From the NCBI GenBank assembly GCA_964527215.1, contig CAZGNZ010000017.1, positions 1-64,000 of the forward strand: 64,000 nt of DNA, in the 5' to 3' direction. The position numbers and the translations under genes are program-made. Below the pieces are notes generated by a model. That model did not search any database. It was not told the origin of the DNA and was given only the letters and a program-made list of their open reading frames with translations. Each line of letters opens with the position of its first letter. The first letter of the stretch is position 1. The DNA comes from CAZGNZ01 sp964527215 (GTDB lineage Bacteria; Fidelibacterota; Marinisomatia; SCGC-AAA003-L08; JACNLC01). This document shows positions 8,705 to 18,900 of the stretch, piece by piece.

Positions 8705-9880
8705 TCAGGGACTGAGGAGTGTTTCGGGAGCAGTATCCCGGATTTCACCATGTATGGCCTTTCGCAGATCCAGCAGCATTGTCACCGTCATCAGGGGAAC
8801 ATAGCCGTTTGCCTGAATGGCACGCTGAGTGTTTTCCACCACTTCCAGACACTCGCTCCAGCAGGCATCGGGGAATCGGACCAGCAGTTTTTCATATCTG
8901 GGTGCAAAATCCCTGAATACCAGATGGTCTTCTGCCGCATTTCGTTCGGCAACCATCAGGTCCCGGAAAAAGAAACCGGCAATCCTGAAAATATTACCCA
9001 GTTCATATATTCCGCTTTTCTTGCGCGTCCCGATATCCCTGATCAATTTCTGCCAATCTTTTGGATCCGATCTGAAAACTGTTCGGGCGAACAGTTCGAC
9101 ATCGGTAAACATTTTTTTCTGATCCTGCACGATGCGCAGCGCCATTCGAATATCTCCTCCGGAAATGTGGGCAGCGGTGCGGGACTGATCAGCGTCTTTT
9201 CCCTGACGTATCAGATACTCGGTGATTTCACTTTGCTTAAGGGGCGGAAAATAAAACGGCAGGCACCGGGATTTTATGGTGTCCAGGATTTGGTCAATCC
9301 GCGATGTAACCAGTACAAAAACAGTGTTGGGGGGCGGTTCTTCAAGTATTTTCAGAAGGGCATTGGCTGCTTCCGGCTGCGGGATACACAATTTTTCAGC
9401 ATCGAAAATCAGTATTGCTTTCCATCCCCGATCCGCATGAGACATATAAATACGACGGCGAAGATCCCTTATGGAGTGAATCAGAATGGTATTGGCATTC
9501 TCCATCTCTATTTTATAATAGGGATTCTGGCTCATTGATTCCATCTTACTGCGCAGTGCCTGTATCTCTTTGCTGCTGAGTCCCTTGAGGGGGGAATCCT
9601 CCGGACTCAGCTCCTTCCGACTGCGCGGAAGAGGCAAAATCAGTTCCACGTTGCCGTGCTGAAAACTGCTCACCTTGCTGCATCCTGGGCAGACCCCGCA
9701 AGCACCGTTCTCATCCGGTTGGTCACAGTTCACCAGCGCTGCAACCTCCAGAGCATACGCCTCCTTACCGGTTCCATGAGGACCGTAAAACAGCAGAGCA
9801 TGGCTGAATTTACGGTTGTGCCAGCTGGCCAATAGCAGTTTCCAGATGCGTGTCTGCGGAATCAAGTCTGAATAAATCAT
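8705..9880 (-). CDS. holB: DNA polymerase III subunit delta' (clamp loader)
   Basis: This is the clamp-loader AAA+ subunit that, with DnaX and delta, loads the sliding clamp on DNA. The 391-aa protein has Walker A GPHGTGKE (33-40) and a zinc-binding set (C52, C61, C64, C67 in the CGVCPGC region). It has the LLKILEEPPPNTVF stretch and the SRC sensor motif (TIKSRCLPFYFPPL) typical of delta' and DnaX. The C-terminal helical collar follows. The intact Walker A leaves open a DnaX-like ATPase, but there are no tau-type extensions. Its ATG overlaps the stop of the upstream LytM gene by 4 bp (ATGA), so translation is probably coupled. Confidence 0.9.
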   Translation of the reverse strand: MIYSDLIPQTRIWKLLLASWHNRKFSHALLFYGPHGTGKEAYALEVAALVNCDQPDENGACGVCPGCSKVSSFQHGNVELILPLPRSRKELSPEDSPLKGLSSKEIQALRSKMESMSQNPYYKIEMENANTILIHSIRDLRRRIYMSHADRGWKAILIFDAEKLCIPQPEAANALLKILEEPPPNTVFVLVTSRIDQILDTIKSRCLPFYFPPLKQSEITEYLIRQGKDADQSRTAAHISGGDIRMALRIVQDQKKMFTDVELFARTVFRSDPKDWQKLIRDIGTRKKSGIYELGNIFRIAGFFFRDLMVAERNAAEDHLVFRDFAPRYEKLLVRFPDACWSECLEVVENTQRAIQANGYVPLMTVTMLLDLRKAIHGEIRDTAPETLLSP

Positions 9881-11097
9881 TTTTTACTCAGCCAGTGCTC
9901 TGGATTGAATTTTTCATTTTCACCCCATACTTCAAAATGGAAATTTGCAGCACCGCCGTTGGCGATTTCGGTCTTGCTGACTTTTGCGATGAGCATCCCT
10001 GATTTCACATATTCCTTCTCTGTAACCTGAATCTGATCTACATTGGCATACACGGTATGATAGCCGGAACCGTGCGAAATGATGATCACCTGCTTATATC
10101 CGTGCAGAAAACTGACACGGGATACGATACCATCCAAAACGGTGACAATATCAGAACCGGGTGCAGCTTTCAGGTCGATACCGGGATTTTCGGTTTTTGT
10201 TTTCAGGGCTTCATTGTACTGAATACCGTATTGGTTGACAATTTGCCCGGATACCGGCCAAGGCAGTCTGCCGCGCAAGTCCTTGAAATTTCCTTCCGTG
10301 GCCATCTGCTGAGCTTCACGGATTCGGACCAGTTCCGCCTCGTATTCCTGAGCGGAGGATTTATCTTTCAACAGCTGTTTGATGAGGTTTTCAAGCTCTG
10401 CAACCATCTGTTTTTTTGAGTTCAGCTGTTTTTCAAGGCCTGATTTTTCAGATTCCAGTTGTTTCTTAAAAGTATCCCGCCGGGCTTTGTCAGCAACCAT
10501 GTTTTCGTTTTCCCGGTTTTTTTCATCCCGCAGCTTTTGAACATTCACCAATTCCTGATTGTATGATTCCGTTTCTGCCTCCAGCTCCTGAACGGTCTGT
10601 TCAATGTGATGCATCAGGGTATCTTTATGGCGATTGATGGATTCAAGATATTTTACCCGATAAACCATATCATCCCAGTTTTCTGACAGGAGCAAAATTT
10701 CCAGAAAGGTGGGTTTACCGGATTTATAGAGATAGACAACCACATCACGCAGTTTCAGCTGCAGCGAGGACAGGCTGCCGTTTTTTTCCTCAATGGCATT
10801 CTGCGTGATCTCTATCTGATCCCGAATCAGTCTCTCCTCCCGACTGAGAGACCGGACCAGTTTCTCGGTCAATTGGATTTTGTGATCAAGATCACGAATA
10901 ATGCTTTCCACAGAATAGGCGGCCCGTTCCTTTTCCTGAATCTGCCGCTCAAGCTGCTGAACTTCCGCTCTCAGGCTGATAAGATCGGTGTGCTGATGAT
11001 CAATATCTTTCTGGATTTCCCAGGATGCCCGGTGTTCCTGATTCCAAACCAGGGTCAGACACAGCAGACAAAAAATGAAGTAAATAAATTTTTGCAT
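9877..11097 (-). CDS. EnvC-like murein hydrolase activator (coiled coil plus degenerate LytM/M23 domain)
   Basis: A 406-aa exported protein when started at the ATG at 11097. That start gives a clean signal peptide (KFIYFIFCLLCLTLV); a start 30 bases upstream would put non-signal residues in front. Residues about 25-260 form long coiled coils, as in EnvC. The C-terminal LytM domain lacks zinc ligands: the usual HxGID is NPGIDL, the YGH position is YAN, and the final HLHFE is NFHFEV. In EnvC such degenerate domains activate amidases and do not cut peptidoglycan themselves. A role in opening septal peptidoglycan is therefore likely. It is the first gene of a coupled pair with holB. The hairpin repeat array lies upstream. 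Confidence 0.88.
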   Translation of the reverse strand: MQKFIYFIFCLLCLTLVWNQEHRASWEIQKDIDHQHTDLISLRAEVQQLERQIQEKERAAYSVESIIRDLDHKIQLTEKLVRSLSREERLIRDQIEITQNAIEEKNGSLSSLQLKLRDVVVYLYKSGKPTFLEILLLSENWDDMVYRVKYLESINRHKDTLMHHIEQTVQELEAETESYNQELVNVQKLRDEKNRENENMVADKARRDTFKKQLESEKSGLEKQLNSKKQMVAELENLIKQLLKDKSSAQEYEAELVRIREAQQMATEGNFKDLRGRLPWPVSGQIVNQYGIQYNEALKTKTENPGIDLKAAPGSDIVTVLDGIVSRVSFLHGYKQVIIISHGSGYHTVYANVDQIQVTEKEYVKSGMLIAKVSKTEIANGGAANFHFEVWGENEKFNPEHWLSKK

Positions 11098-12908
11098 CGT
11101 TAACCAGACAAAATTAGCAATATCCATCCAAGTTTTGGGATGCTTTTCCGCTGGCCTTGTTAAAGGTCAAATCTGACCAAAACGTTTATACAATACTCGT
11201 ACTTATCTGATACAATTTTCTTGTACAGCTGCCCCGGCAGAGCGCTGACAATTTTGTATGTTTTGTCTCCGAGGTGCTGTCACTGGTCAAAAACGTCGTC
11301 CCTTCAGGACTTGAATCCTTCCCTCTTTCTCTCCGGTGGCTGAAGCCACCGGCTGGACAACCATTCCCCTTCGGGGAATAAAGAGAATTCGATGGTTTTC
11401 CGGCAGAGCAAACCACATCTTCAATGGGATTTCCGAAGTAATACTCATCAACGGACTCAGTGACGCAGAAGCATAGGTTAAATTCATTCTGCGCAGGGAT
11501 TCATCTGTCTGCCTGGCTCGTAAAAATGATCCCGGCAGGGATCAGGGTATGCAGCCGGTGGCTTCAGCCACCGGTACGGGAAGTACAATATCGCAGTCCT
11601 GAAAGGACGACGTTAAATTGACGGACAACCATTCCCCTTCGGGGAATAAAGAAAGTACGATGGTTTTAGTGACAATTTTGTATGTTTTGTCCCCGAGGTG
11701 CTGTCACCGGTTAAAAACGTCGTCCCTTCAGGACTTGAATCCTTCCCTCTTTCTCTCCGGTGGCTGAAGCCACCGGCTGGACAACCATTCCCCTTCGGGG
11801 AATAAAGAAAGTACGATGGTTTTAGTGACAATTTTGTATGTTTTGTCCCCGAGGTGCTGTCACCGGTTAAAAACGTCGTCCCTTCAGGACTTGAATCCTT
11901 CCCTCTTTCTCTCCGGTGGCTGAAGCCACCGGCTGGACAACCATTCCCCTTCGGGGAATAAAGAGAATTCGATGGTTTTCCGGCAGAGCAAACCACATCT
12001 TCAATGGGATTTCCGAAGTAATACTCATCAACGGACTCAGTGACGCAGAAGCATAGGTTAAATTCATTCTGCGCAGGGATTCATCTGTCTGCCTGGCTCG
12101 TAAAAATGATCCCGGCAGGGATCAGGGTATGCAGCCGGTGGCTTCAGCCACCGGTACGGGAAGTACAATATCGCAGTCCTGAAAGGACGACGTTAAATTG
12201 ACGGACAACCATTCCCCTTCGGGGAATAAAGAAAGTACGATGGTTTTAGTGACAATTTTGTATGTTTTGTCCCCGAGGTGCTGTCACCGGTTAAAAACGT
12301 CGTCCCTTCAGGACTTGAATCCTTCCCTCTTTCTCTCCGGTGGCTGAAGCCACCGGCTGGACAACCATTCCCCTTCGGGGAATAAAGAGAATTCGATGGT
12401 TTTCCGGCAGAGCAAACCACATCTTCAATGGGATTTCCGAAGTAATACTCATCAACGGACTCAGTGACGCAGAAGCATAGGTTAAATTCATTCTGCGCAG
12501 GGATTCATCTGTCTGCCTGGCTCGTAAAAATGATCCCGGCAGGGATCAGGGTATGCAGCCGGTGGCTTCAGCCACCGGTACGGGAAGTACAATATCGCAG
12601 TCCTGAAAGGACGACGTTAAATTGACGGACAACCATTCCCCTTCAGGGAAATAAAGAGAAACGGCTCTGTGCGGCAAAAAGAACCCTGTGTTCCGGCGGA
12701 CTTTTCCGCTCAGATTTTCCCAAAAAGGGAATTCGTCGGCAGGTGTGAATTTCAACCGGATCGTAATTCCTTTATTTCCAATGCGATTATTGTTCTCCGG
12801 ATTTTCAGGAATCCGTTTTGAGGGACGGTGCACTTTTTGGCATTGTTGTTGCGAAAAGAATGACAAATTTCATTTCTATTAAAATTCCTTTGTCGGAGAT
12901 ACTCAAAT
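11098..12908. other. Divergent intergenic region filled by a tandem repeat array
   Basis: This gap of about 1.8 kb separates the divergent envC-like gene (-) and the DHp-domain gene (+). Most of it (11247 to about 12660) is a tandem array described separately. The stretches 11098-11246 and 12661-12908 hold no recognisable gene. Promoters for both flanking genes must lie here or inside the array, but none could be identified with confidence. Confidence 0.7.
11247..12660. repeat. Tandem array of hairpin-rich 424-bp repeats with one 156-bp short unit
   Basis: The marker GACAATTTTGTATGTTTTGT occurs at 11247, 11671, 11827 and 12251, giving unit lengths of 424, 156 and 424 and a last, diverging unit ending near 12660. 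Each long unit contains several small hairpins: GTCC/GGAC, CCGGTGGCTGAAGCCACCGG, ATTCCCCTTCGGGGAAT (twice), GATCCCGGCAGGGATC, CCGGTGGCTTCAGCCACCGG and GTCCTGAAAGGAC. Units are nearly identical where compared, which implies recent amplification or ongoing homogenisation. Short open frames in the array repeat with it and are not credible genes. Confidence 0.9.
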
Positions 12909-13220
12909 ATGGATCAGAAACAAATCAGTTCGGGACAAAGCCTGAATAATATGATTGAACAGGAACGAATCACTGCAATCCACGAAATTATCACAACCGT
13001 TAACCATGAAATCAATAACCCGCTTACAGCCATTATCGGCAATACTGAATTGCTTGATCTGGAGCTGAAATCCGGTAATCATCAAAAATTGGCCTCCGCA
13101 TTGGATTCCATCGCCTCTGCGGCCCAACAAATAAAACAAGTCACTCAACAATTAGCCAACATTACCTCATCAAAGACTGAGATCTACGCCGGTCGAAGTC
13201 GCATGACCAGTTTGTCCTGA
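12909..13220 (+). CDS. Stand-alone histidine-kinase DHp (HisKA) domain protein
   Basis: A 103-aa protein consisting almost only of a dimerisation and phosphoacceptor domain. The H-box is VNHEINNPL with the candidate phospho-histidine at H33, followed by the second helix of the hairpin (residues about 60-90). There is no ATP-binding domain and no sensor domain. It is not simply truncated by the window or an obvious frameshift: a GGAG sequence lies about 10 bases before the ATG, and a strong terminator starts 37 bp after the stop. It could be a phosphotransfer intermediate or a dimerisation partner for kinases. Its H-box differs from the AHELNQPL of the four kinases that follow, so it is not a fragment of them. 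Function is unknown. Confidence 0.75.
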   Translation: MDQKQISSGQSLNNMIEQERITAIHEIITTVNHEINNPLTAIIGNTELLDLELKSGNHQKLASALDSIASAAQQIKQVTQQLANITSSKTEIYAGRSRMTSLS

Positions 13221-13256
13221 CCACCATCAACAGGACAGATGCTGACTCGTTTTAGG

Positions 13257-13284
13257 GGCTGCCGGTACCGGCAGCCTTTTTTTT
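13257..13284 (+). terminator. Intrinsic terminator after the DHp-domain gene
   Basis: A perfect 20-base palindrome (GGCTGCCGGTACCGGCAGCC) is followed directly by eight T residues. It should end the short DHp transcript before the convergent kinase gene. Confidence 0.93.
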
Positions 13285-13360
13285 GCCAACAGAATGTTCG
13301 GAGTAAAACAGCGTTTGCTGAAAATCGGTGTATATTCTGCGGATGATTACCAATCGCTGA

Positions 13361-15868
13361 TTACCCGGTCTCTGCTGAGGGTATTTTCACCCTCAATGTC
13401 GTGCCTTTGTCAAGTTCACTCTCCACCTCAATCACACCGTTGAACTCCTTGACAATTCCATGAACAATTGAGAGTCCCAGCCCGGTACCTTCACCCACTT
13501 CCTTGGTTGTGAAAAAAGGTTCAAGGCAGCGCTGTTTTGCAGACTCAGACATACCAATCCCATTGTCTGTAACCTCAAACACGGCAAATGGTGATCCTTC
13601 ATGATGAAAAAGATGCAGGCCAATTTCAGGGCTGTACGCAGTGATTTTTCCCTGTTTTCTTTTGGATTCCACTGCAAACCTGGCATTGGACATGAAATTC
13701 ACAACGATCTGCTGGAATTCCTGGGGATTGACAAGAACCAGCGGAAGGTGATCCTGAATTTCAATGTTTAATTTGATATTATGGACTTTAAACTGCTGCT
13801 GGAAAAAGACAAGACTTTCGCGTACAGGCTGTATCAGATTGATCCGGTCCGTGGGACTGGAGGATTTCCGGGAAAAATTACGCATATGGGTAATAATGTC
13901 TGACGCTCTTCGGACCTGATTTAATATCAGATCCATATCGTTCATGGTTGTTTCCGGGATATTCTTCATGTTTCGAAACTGAAGCTTGAGAAGTTCTACC
14001 TGAGCCTGAATGATGGCCAGGGGCTGATTCAGTTCATGAGCCACGCCGGTCGCCATCTCACCCAGTGAAGCCAGTCGGCTCGAATGCACCAGCTGAGCCT
14101 GTTTTTCCTGCAGTTCCAATGACCGTTCCTTTACCATTTCCTCCAAATGATCACGGTATTTTTCCAGTTCGGATTCATTCCTTTTCTGCCGTGTGATATC
14201 ATTCCCGATGACGACTGCGCCCTCGATCTCATTCCGGTCATTCATCAGAGGAACGGCAGAATTTAAAATAATCTTTGATTCCCCGTCCTGACTGTGAATC
14301 TGGACCGGTTCATTTAAGGTGGTGATCCCTGACTCACAGGCTTTGGCGGATGCCCATTCATGAGGCTCAATTTTCTTACCGCTGTCAAGAAACCAGCCGT
14401 CATATTCAAAGTCATCAAGGCTGTTGTTCAGTTCCGGAACTGCCCATATCCTCCGGCTTGCCAGATTGTCGCTGACCACATTCCCTTTTTTATCGGTGAT
14501 CCAGACACCCACAGGCAGAATTTTCAAAACCTTCCGAATTCGCTCTTCATTTTCCCTCAGTGCCCGGCTGGCTTCCTGACGCTCCAGAAATACAGACAGC
14601 AGCTCACTGATTACAATCAGTACCCTCTGTTCGTGTTCGTACCACTTTCGGGAGCTCAGATGATCCTCCACCACCAGATAGCTGTGCGGTTTTTCACGAA
14701 AAAGGACTGGTACTGCCATAAGCGCACGAAGTTCGGTTTTCCGGAACCACTCCACCATGACAGTATCCGAAGCAGGTACATTTTTTGAGCTTCTGATAAT
14801 AACGGCCTCGCTCTGCCTGAATCGATCCATTATCCGGTGTCCCAGTTCATTCTGACGGCTCGGGAAAAAAATAGAATCCACCATAGGCTGATCCGGATTC
14901 ATCCAGGTTGAACCGCCGGGAAAATCAGTCACATTATCATCCAAAGATACGATGGTCACCCTGCTGGCTTTCATTGTGGTTCCCATCAGTTTCATCAGTT
15001 GAGGGAAATCCGGAGTATCGCCGGAAGCAAACAGACGGGATGCCCTGGCAATGGCTTCCTCCAGCATCAGATGATGAGTGATAATTTTTTCTGATTTTTT
15101 CCGTCTGGAAATATCTGTGGTCAGCACGACAATTTTGGATACTTCGCCGTCTCTGCCGTACAAAGCATAAAAATACTGTGATATCCAGGTGGCTTTACCC
15201 GGCCGGTTTTTATGCAGCCTCATTTCAGGGATATGATACTCACCCCCATTCTCGTAAACTTCCCGAACACCGGCAGCATGCTCACCCAGGTAAGAATCCC
15301 GTTGATCCAGACGGAACTGTTCGCGGGGTTCAAAATACTGAGCCAGATCCTCATCCGGAATGGCCCATATCTCTCGCCAGGCTCGATTGACGATCAGCAG
15401 CTGTCCATTTTTCTCCCGGATGGAAATACCGATGGGTGAGTTTTCGATCACAACGCGGATTAAGCCCTCGTACCCGTCTTTAATGCTGCCGGATATCTGC
15501 TGATCCATTTCCAGCGTCCGGTTGACCCGTGTCAGCTCCTGCCTGAGTTCAGCCTTTTCCAACGCAATCCTGAGAACCTGGACCGCCGGTTCAAGATATT
15601 TTTCCAGTAATCCCTGATCTTTCTGGGCCATGCTGTCCATTGTCAGAAAACCGTATTTTCTGAAAAGGGTCTGAATTGGCATCCATCCGCTCGTGTCAGC
15701 ATCAGAAAAAAGTTCCGAAGCCTGACGAAATTTCATATCGACGCCGTAACGATCCAGCAGATTGATAAAATTCTGGATGATCTGCCCCGGTTCCTCATCT
15801 TTGGATAACTGGTAAATATGATCAATCAGATCAGGTATCTCTTTTAAAATGGTTTTATTAAAAGGCAT
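13361..15868 (-). CDS. Sensor histidine kinase with PAS, GAF, PAS, HisKA and HATPase domains
   Basis: An 835-aa kinase with no obvious membrane segment. The order is an N-terminal helical region (1-130), PAS (about 135-255), GAF (about 265-425), PAS (about 430-560), a coiled linker, HisKA with H611 in GVAHELNQPL, and HATPase_c at the C-terminus. The ATPase has the N box NFMSNARFAV and the G boxes DNGIGM and GEGTGLGLS. It is the last of four paralogous kinase genes on this strand, 120 bp after the stop of the preceding one. The DHp and ATPase region closely matches the others, while the sensor halves differ. No cognate DNA-binding regulator is adjacent, so the phosphorylation target is unknown. 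Confidence 0.93.
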   Translation of the reverse strand: MPFNKTILKEIPDLIDHIYQLSKDEEPGQIIQNFINLLDRYGVDMKFRQASELFSDADTSGWMPIQTLFRKYGFLTMDSMAQKDQGLLEKYLEPAVQVLRIALEKAELRQELTRVNRTLEMDQQISGSIKDGYEGLIRVVIENSPIGISIREKNGQLLIVNRAWREIWAIPDEDLAQYFEPREQFRLDQRDSYLGEHAAGVREVYENGGEYHIPEMRLHKNRPGKATWISQYFYALYGRDGEVSKIVVLTTDISRRKKSEKIITHHLMLEEAIARASRLFASGDTPDFPQLMKLMGTTMKASRVTIVSLDDNVTDFPGGSTWMNPDQPMVDSIFFPSRQNELGHRIMDRFRQSEAVIIRSSKNVPASDTVMVEWFRKTELRALMAVPVLFREKPHSYLVVEDHLSSRKWYEHEQRVLIVISELLSVFLERQEASRALRENEERIRKVLKILPVGVWITDKKGNVVSDNLASRRIWAVPELNNSLDDFEYDGWFLDSGKKIEPHEWASAKACESGITTLNEPVQIHSQDGESKIILNSAVPLMNDRNEIEGAVVIGNDITRQKRNESELEKYRDHLEEMVKERSLELQEKQAQLVHSSRLASLGEMATGVAHELNQPLAIIQAQVELLKLQFRNMKNIPETTMNDMDLILNQVRRASDIITHMRNFSRKSSSPTDRINLIQPVRESLVFFQQQFKVHNIKLNIEIQDHLPLVLVNPQEFQQIVVNFMSNARFAVESKRKQGKITAYSPEIGLHLFHHEGSPFAVFEVTDNGIGMSESAKQRCLEPFFTTKEVGEGTGLGLSIVHGIVKEFNGVIEVESELDKGTTLRVKIPSAETG

Positions 15869-15988
15869 TGAATCCTCTCTCCAATTTGATCATATCCAAC
15901 CGTTTCAATCGATTGATCCGGATTTCGTTGGGTATTCTGCCAAGGTCCGGCCTGATGCCGCCAATGGGTATTTTCGGAATCATTGGTT

Positions 15989-18900
15989 TCAGTTGGTTTC
16001 CGGTGCGATTCCCGCTGGGATGGCAATTCTAAACTCCGTCCCATTACCCGGAGCGGAATCCACCATCAGCTGTCCCTGGAATTCGCGAATGATATTGTGC
16101 ACAATGGAAAGTCCCAGTCCGGTTCCTTCACCAACTTCCTTTGTCGTGAAAAACGGTTCAATGCAGTGTTCCTTCTCGTCCGGAGACATTCCGATTCCAT
16201 TGTCGGCAACCTCAATGACCACGGAGTCTTCAGATTCAGAGAAAAAGCTGCGGATCGTCACAATCCGCTGATACCCCGGTCCTGCATTTTCCGCCATTTT
16301 ATCTACGGCATACCGGGCATTGGACATGAAATTGACAATCACCTGTTCCAGTTTCTGCGGATTAATTCGAACCTTGGGCAAATTGGCTTCCTGCTCAACC
16401 TTCAGGTCAATATCATTGACCCGGAACTGCTCACGGAAAAATACCAGGCTGCCGTTTACGGGATCGGCAATATCCACAAGCTCTGGATAGGACATTGTTT
16501 TTCGCGCAAACCCCCGCATATGATCGATTATCCGGGTGGCTCTTTCGACTTCGTTGATGATGTTGTCAAGATCCCGATCCATCTCATTGCCCTGGTCTTG
16601 TTTGCAGTATATCATTTTAAGAAGCTCCGCCTGAGCCCGAATGATGGAAAGAGGCTGGTTTAGCTCATGAGCCACCCCTGTGGCCATTTCACCCAGGGAA
16701 GCCAATCTTCCGGAATGAGCAAGCTGAGCCTGTTTTTCCTGCAGTTCCTTTGTACGCTGCTCTACCAGATCCTGAAGATGTTCCTGATAATTGGACAGCT
16801 CCTTTTCTTTCTGCTTTCGATCCGTGATATCCCGGTAAATACCGTAAACAGCCAGCTGACTGTTATCCAGAATAATTGGAGCTCCCGTCACGGAAACATC
16901 TATCGGCTGATTATTTTTATTTTTCCGAACTGTCTCAAATTCCACCAGCTTTCCGTCCAAAACAACCTGTGTGGTTTCCAGGCTTTCCGCTTCCCTGCCT
17001 TCGGGAATGATCAGATCATTGATGCATCTGCCGTGGAGCTCTGCCCGGCTGTACCCAAAAAGCTCAATGAAACGGATATTGGCCATAATGATGGAGTTGT
17101 TCATATCCAGCAGAACAATAGCATCCGGTGATGAGGCAAACAGTTTTTCAAAATAGGTTTTTTGCACTCGAAGCTGATTTTCAGCCTGCCATCTATCCGT
17201 AATATCTTCACCGGAACTGAGGGTGCCCGTAATCTGTCCGCTTTCATCTCTGATGATACTGTCTCTCCACGCGATGATGCGCTCGAATCCCTCCCGTGTT
17301 GTAATGGGATTGGTGTATTGCGGGCGCGGTTCACGCTTTCCGGTTACTATTTCCTGAAAATCCCTGTGAACTTTATCGCGGATTGAGTCCTCTATGAAGC
17401 AGTTAAACCAGTTTTTTCCAACAATTTCATTTCGCGGAAGCTCCAGGATTTCCTGGCCTTTGCGATTGATCTGAAGCACTGCACCGGTACAGTCCAAAAT
17501 AAGGATGATAACCCCGGCGATATCCAAATAAGTCTGAACTTTTTCTTTTTCTTTTCGAAGCTCGTTTTCCGTTTGACGCTGTTTTGTGACATCCATGACC
17601 AGTTCCACTGTTCCGATCACTTCACCCGTCCTGCCAATTACCGGCTGAATTCGAACACTGTACAGTTTGCTGTCACTCTCACAAATCGATTCTATTTCAA
17701 CGGGCGTTCGAGTTTCCATTACCTGTTGAAAATCGCAGTCGCCGCTTATCGCATTCTTGTTTATGATTTCATCATAGCAGGGTCGGGTCGGCATTTCGTC
17801 AAAAGCCTGCTTCTGTTCAGAAGATGGATGATTGGTCCAGACGACATTCAGTTTCCGGTCCCGGAATACAATGTATTTGTAGATGCTTGCCAGTATCGCT
17901 GCTTTTTCGTATTCGCTGCGCAGCAAGGCATTATGGGTTTCAGACTGCTCTGTTATATCCTGAATGACCGTAACAATATGGCATACCCGGCCATCTTCAA
18001 ACAACGGGATTTTCCTGATCTCAGTAATCAATGTTTCCCCGTTAAAATTTAACCGGTCGGTTTTGATGATTTTCTCCCCGGTTCTGAATATGCTCTGATA
18101 CTCGGACCGGCTTTTCTCGTCAATCATCGGATACGTTTCGAACAGATTCTCCCCGATGGGATTGAGATTCAGCTCCAGTTTCTTATGCAGTTTCAGCTGT
18201 GTCTGGTTTATATCCACAATTCTGAATTCCGGATCAATCAGGAAAATACCATCAGTCATAGAGTCCACCATCTTATGGTATTTTTCCTTTTCCCAGCGCA
18301 GGTCTTTTGAAGCATTAACTTTCTCGGAAATATCACGGCATATGGATAAAACGGCGGGTGTATTCCGGTAGGTAAATGGAACGGCAGAGGTTTCAACATC
18401 CAGAACCTGTCCCTGAATGTTGATAAACTTCTGCGCTATCGAGGGCATTACTATTCCTTCGTTCAGAGTTCGGCGGATACGGTCCATGACCTGTTCATAA
18501 CTGTTTTGTTGGATAAAATCTGTAATGGGCCGGCCGTATAGGTCCTCGGGATTGTCAGCGCCGGTCAGTTTCAGAGCTGCCGGATTGCAGTAAACAAGTT
18601 TGCCGTCTATATGAATACCCACCGCATCCGGCAGTGCTTCAACCAGACAACGGTATTTTTTTTCATTTTCCTCCAGTATTTCCTGATATTCGATTCTATC
18701 TGTCACATCCCGAATAATACCGATCACACCGAATTTATAATTCTGCATTGAAGTGCGAATTTCCAGGTGCCGGTTATTGTATTCCAGGGCAAACCAGGGA
18801 ACGGCGGTGCCTGTGAGCCCCTGTCGAACCATTTTGAGTATACCGGGAATTTGGGCTTTGGACAGATGTCTGCGAACGAGAGAAAATACAGATTGATCGA

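Noticed and set aside
11247..12660. CRISPR array
   Set aside because: Units are 156-424 bp, near-identical throughout and without regularly spaced unique spacers; no cas gene is present.
11186..12866. Repeated small open frames in the tandem array
   Set aside because: They recur only because the DNA unit recurs; their reading crosses hairpins and the frame content changes with each unit boundary. The DNA structure is better explained as non-coding.
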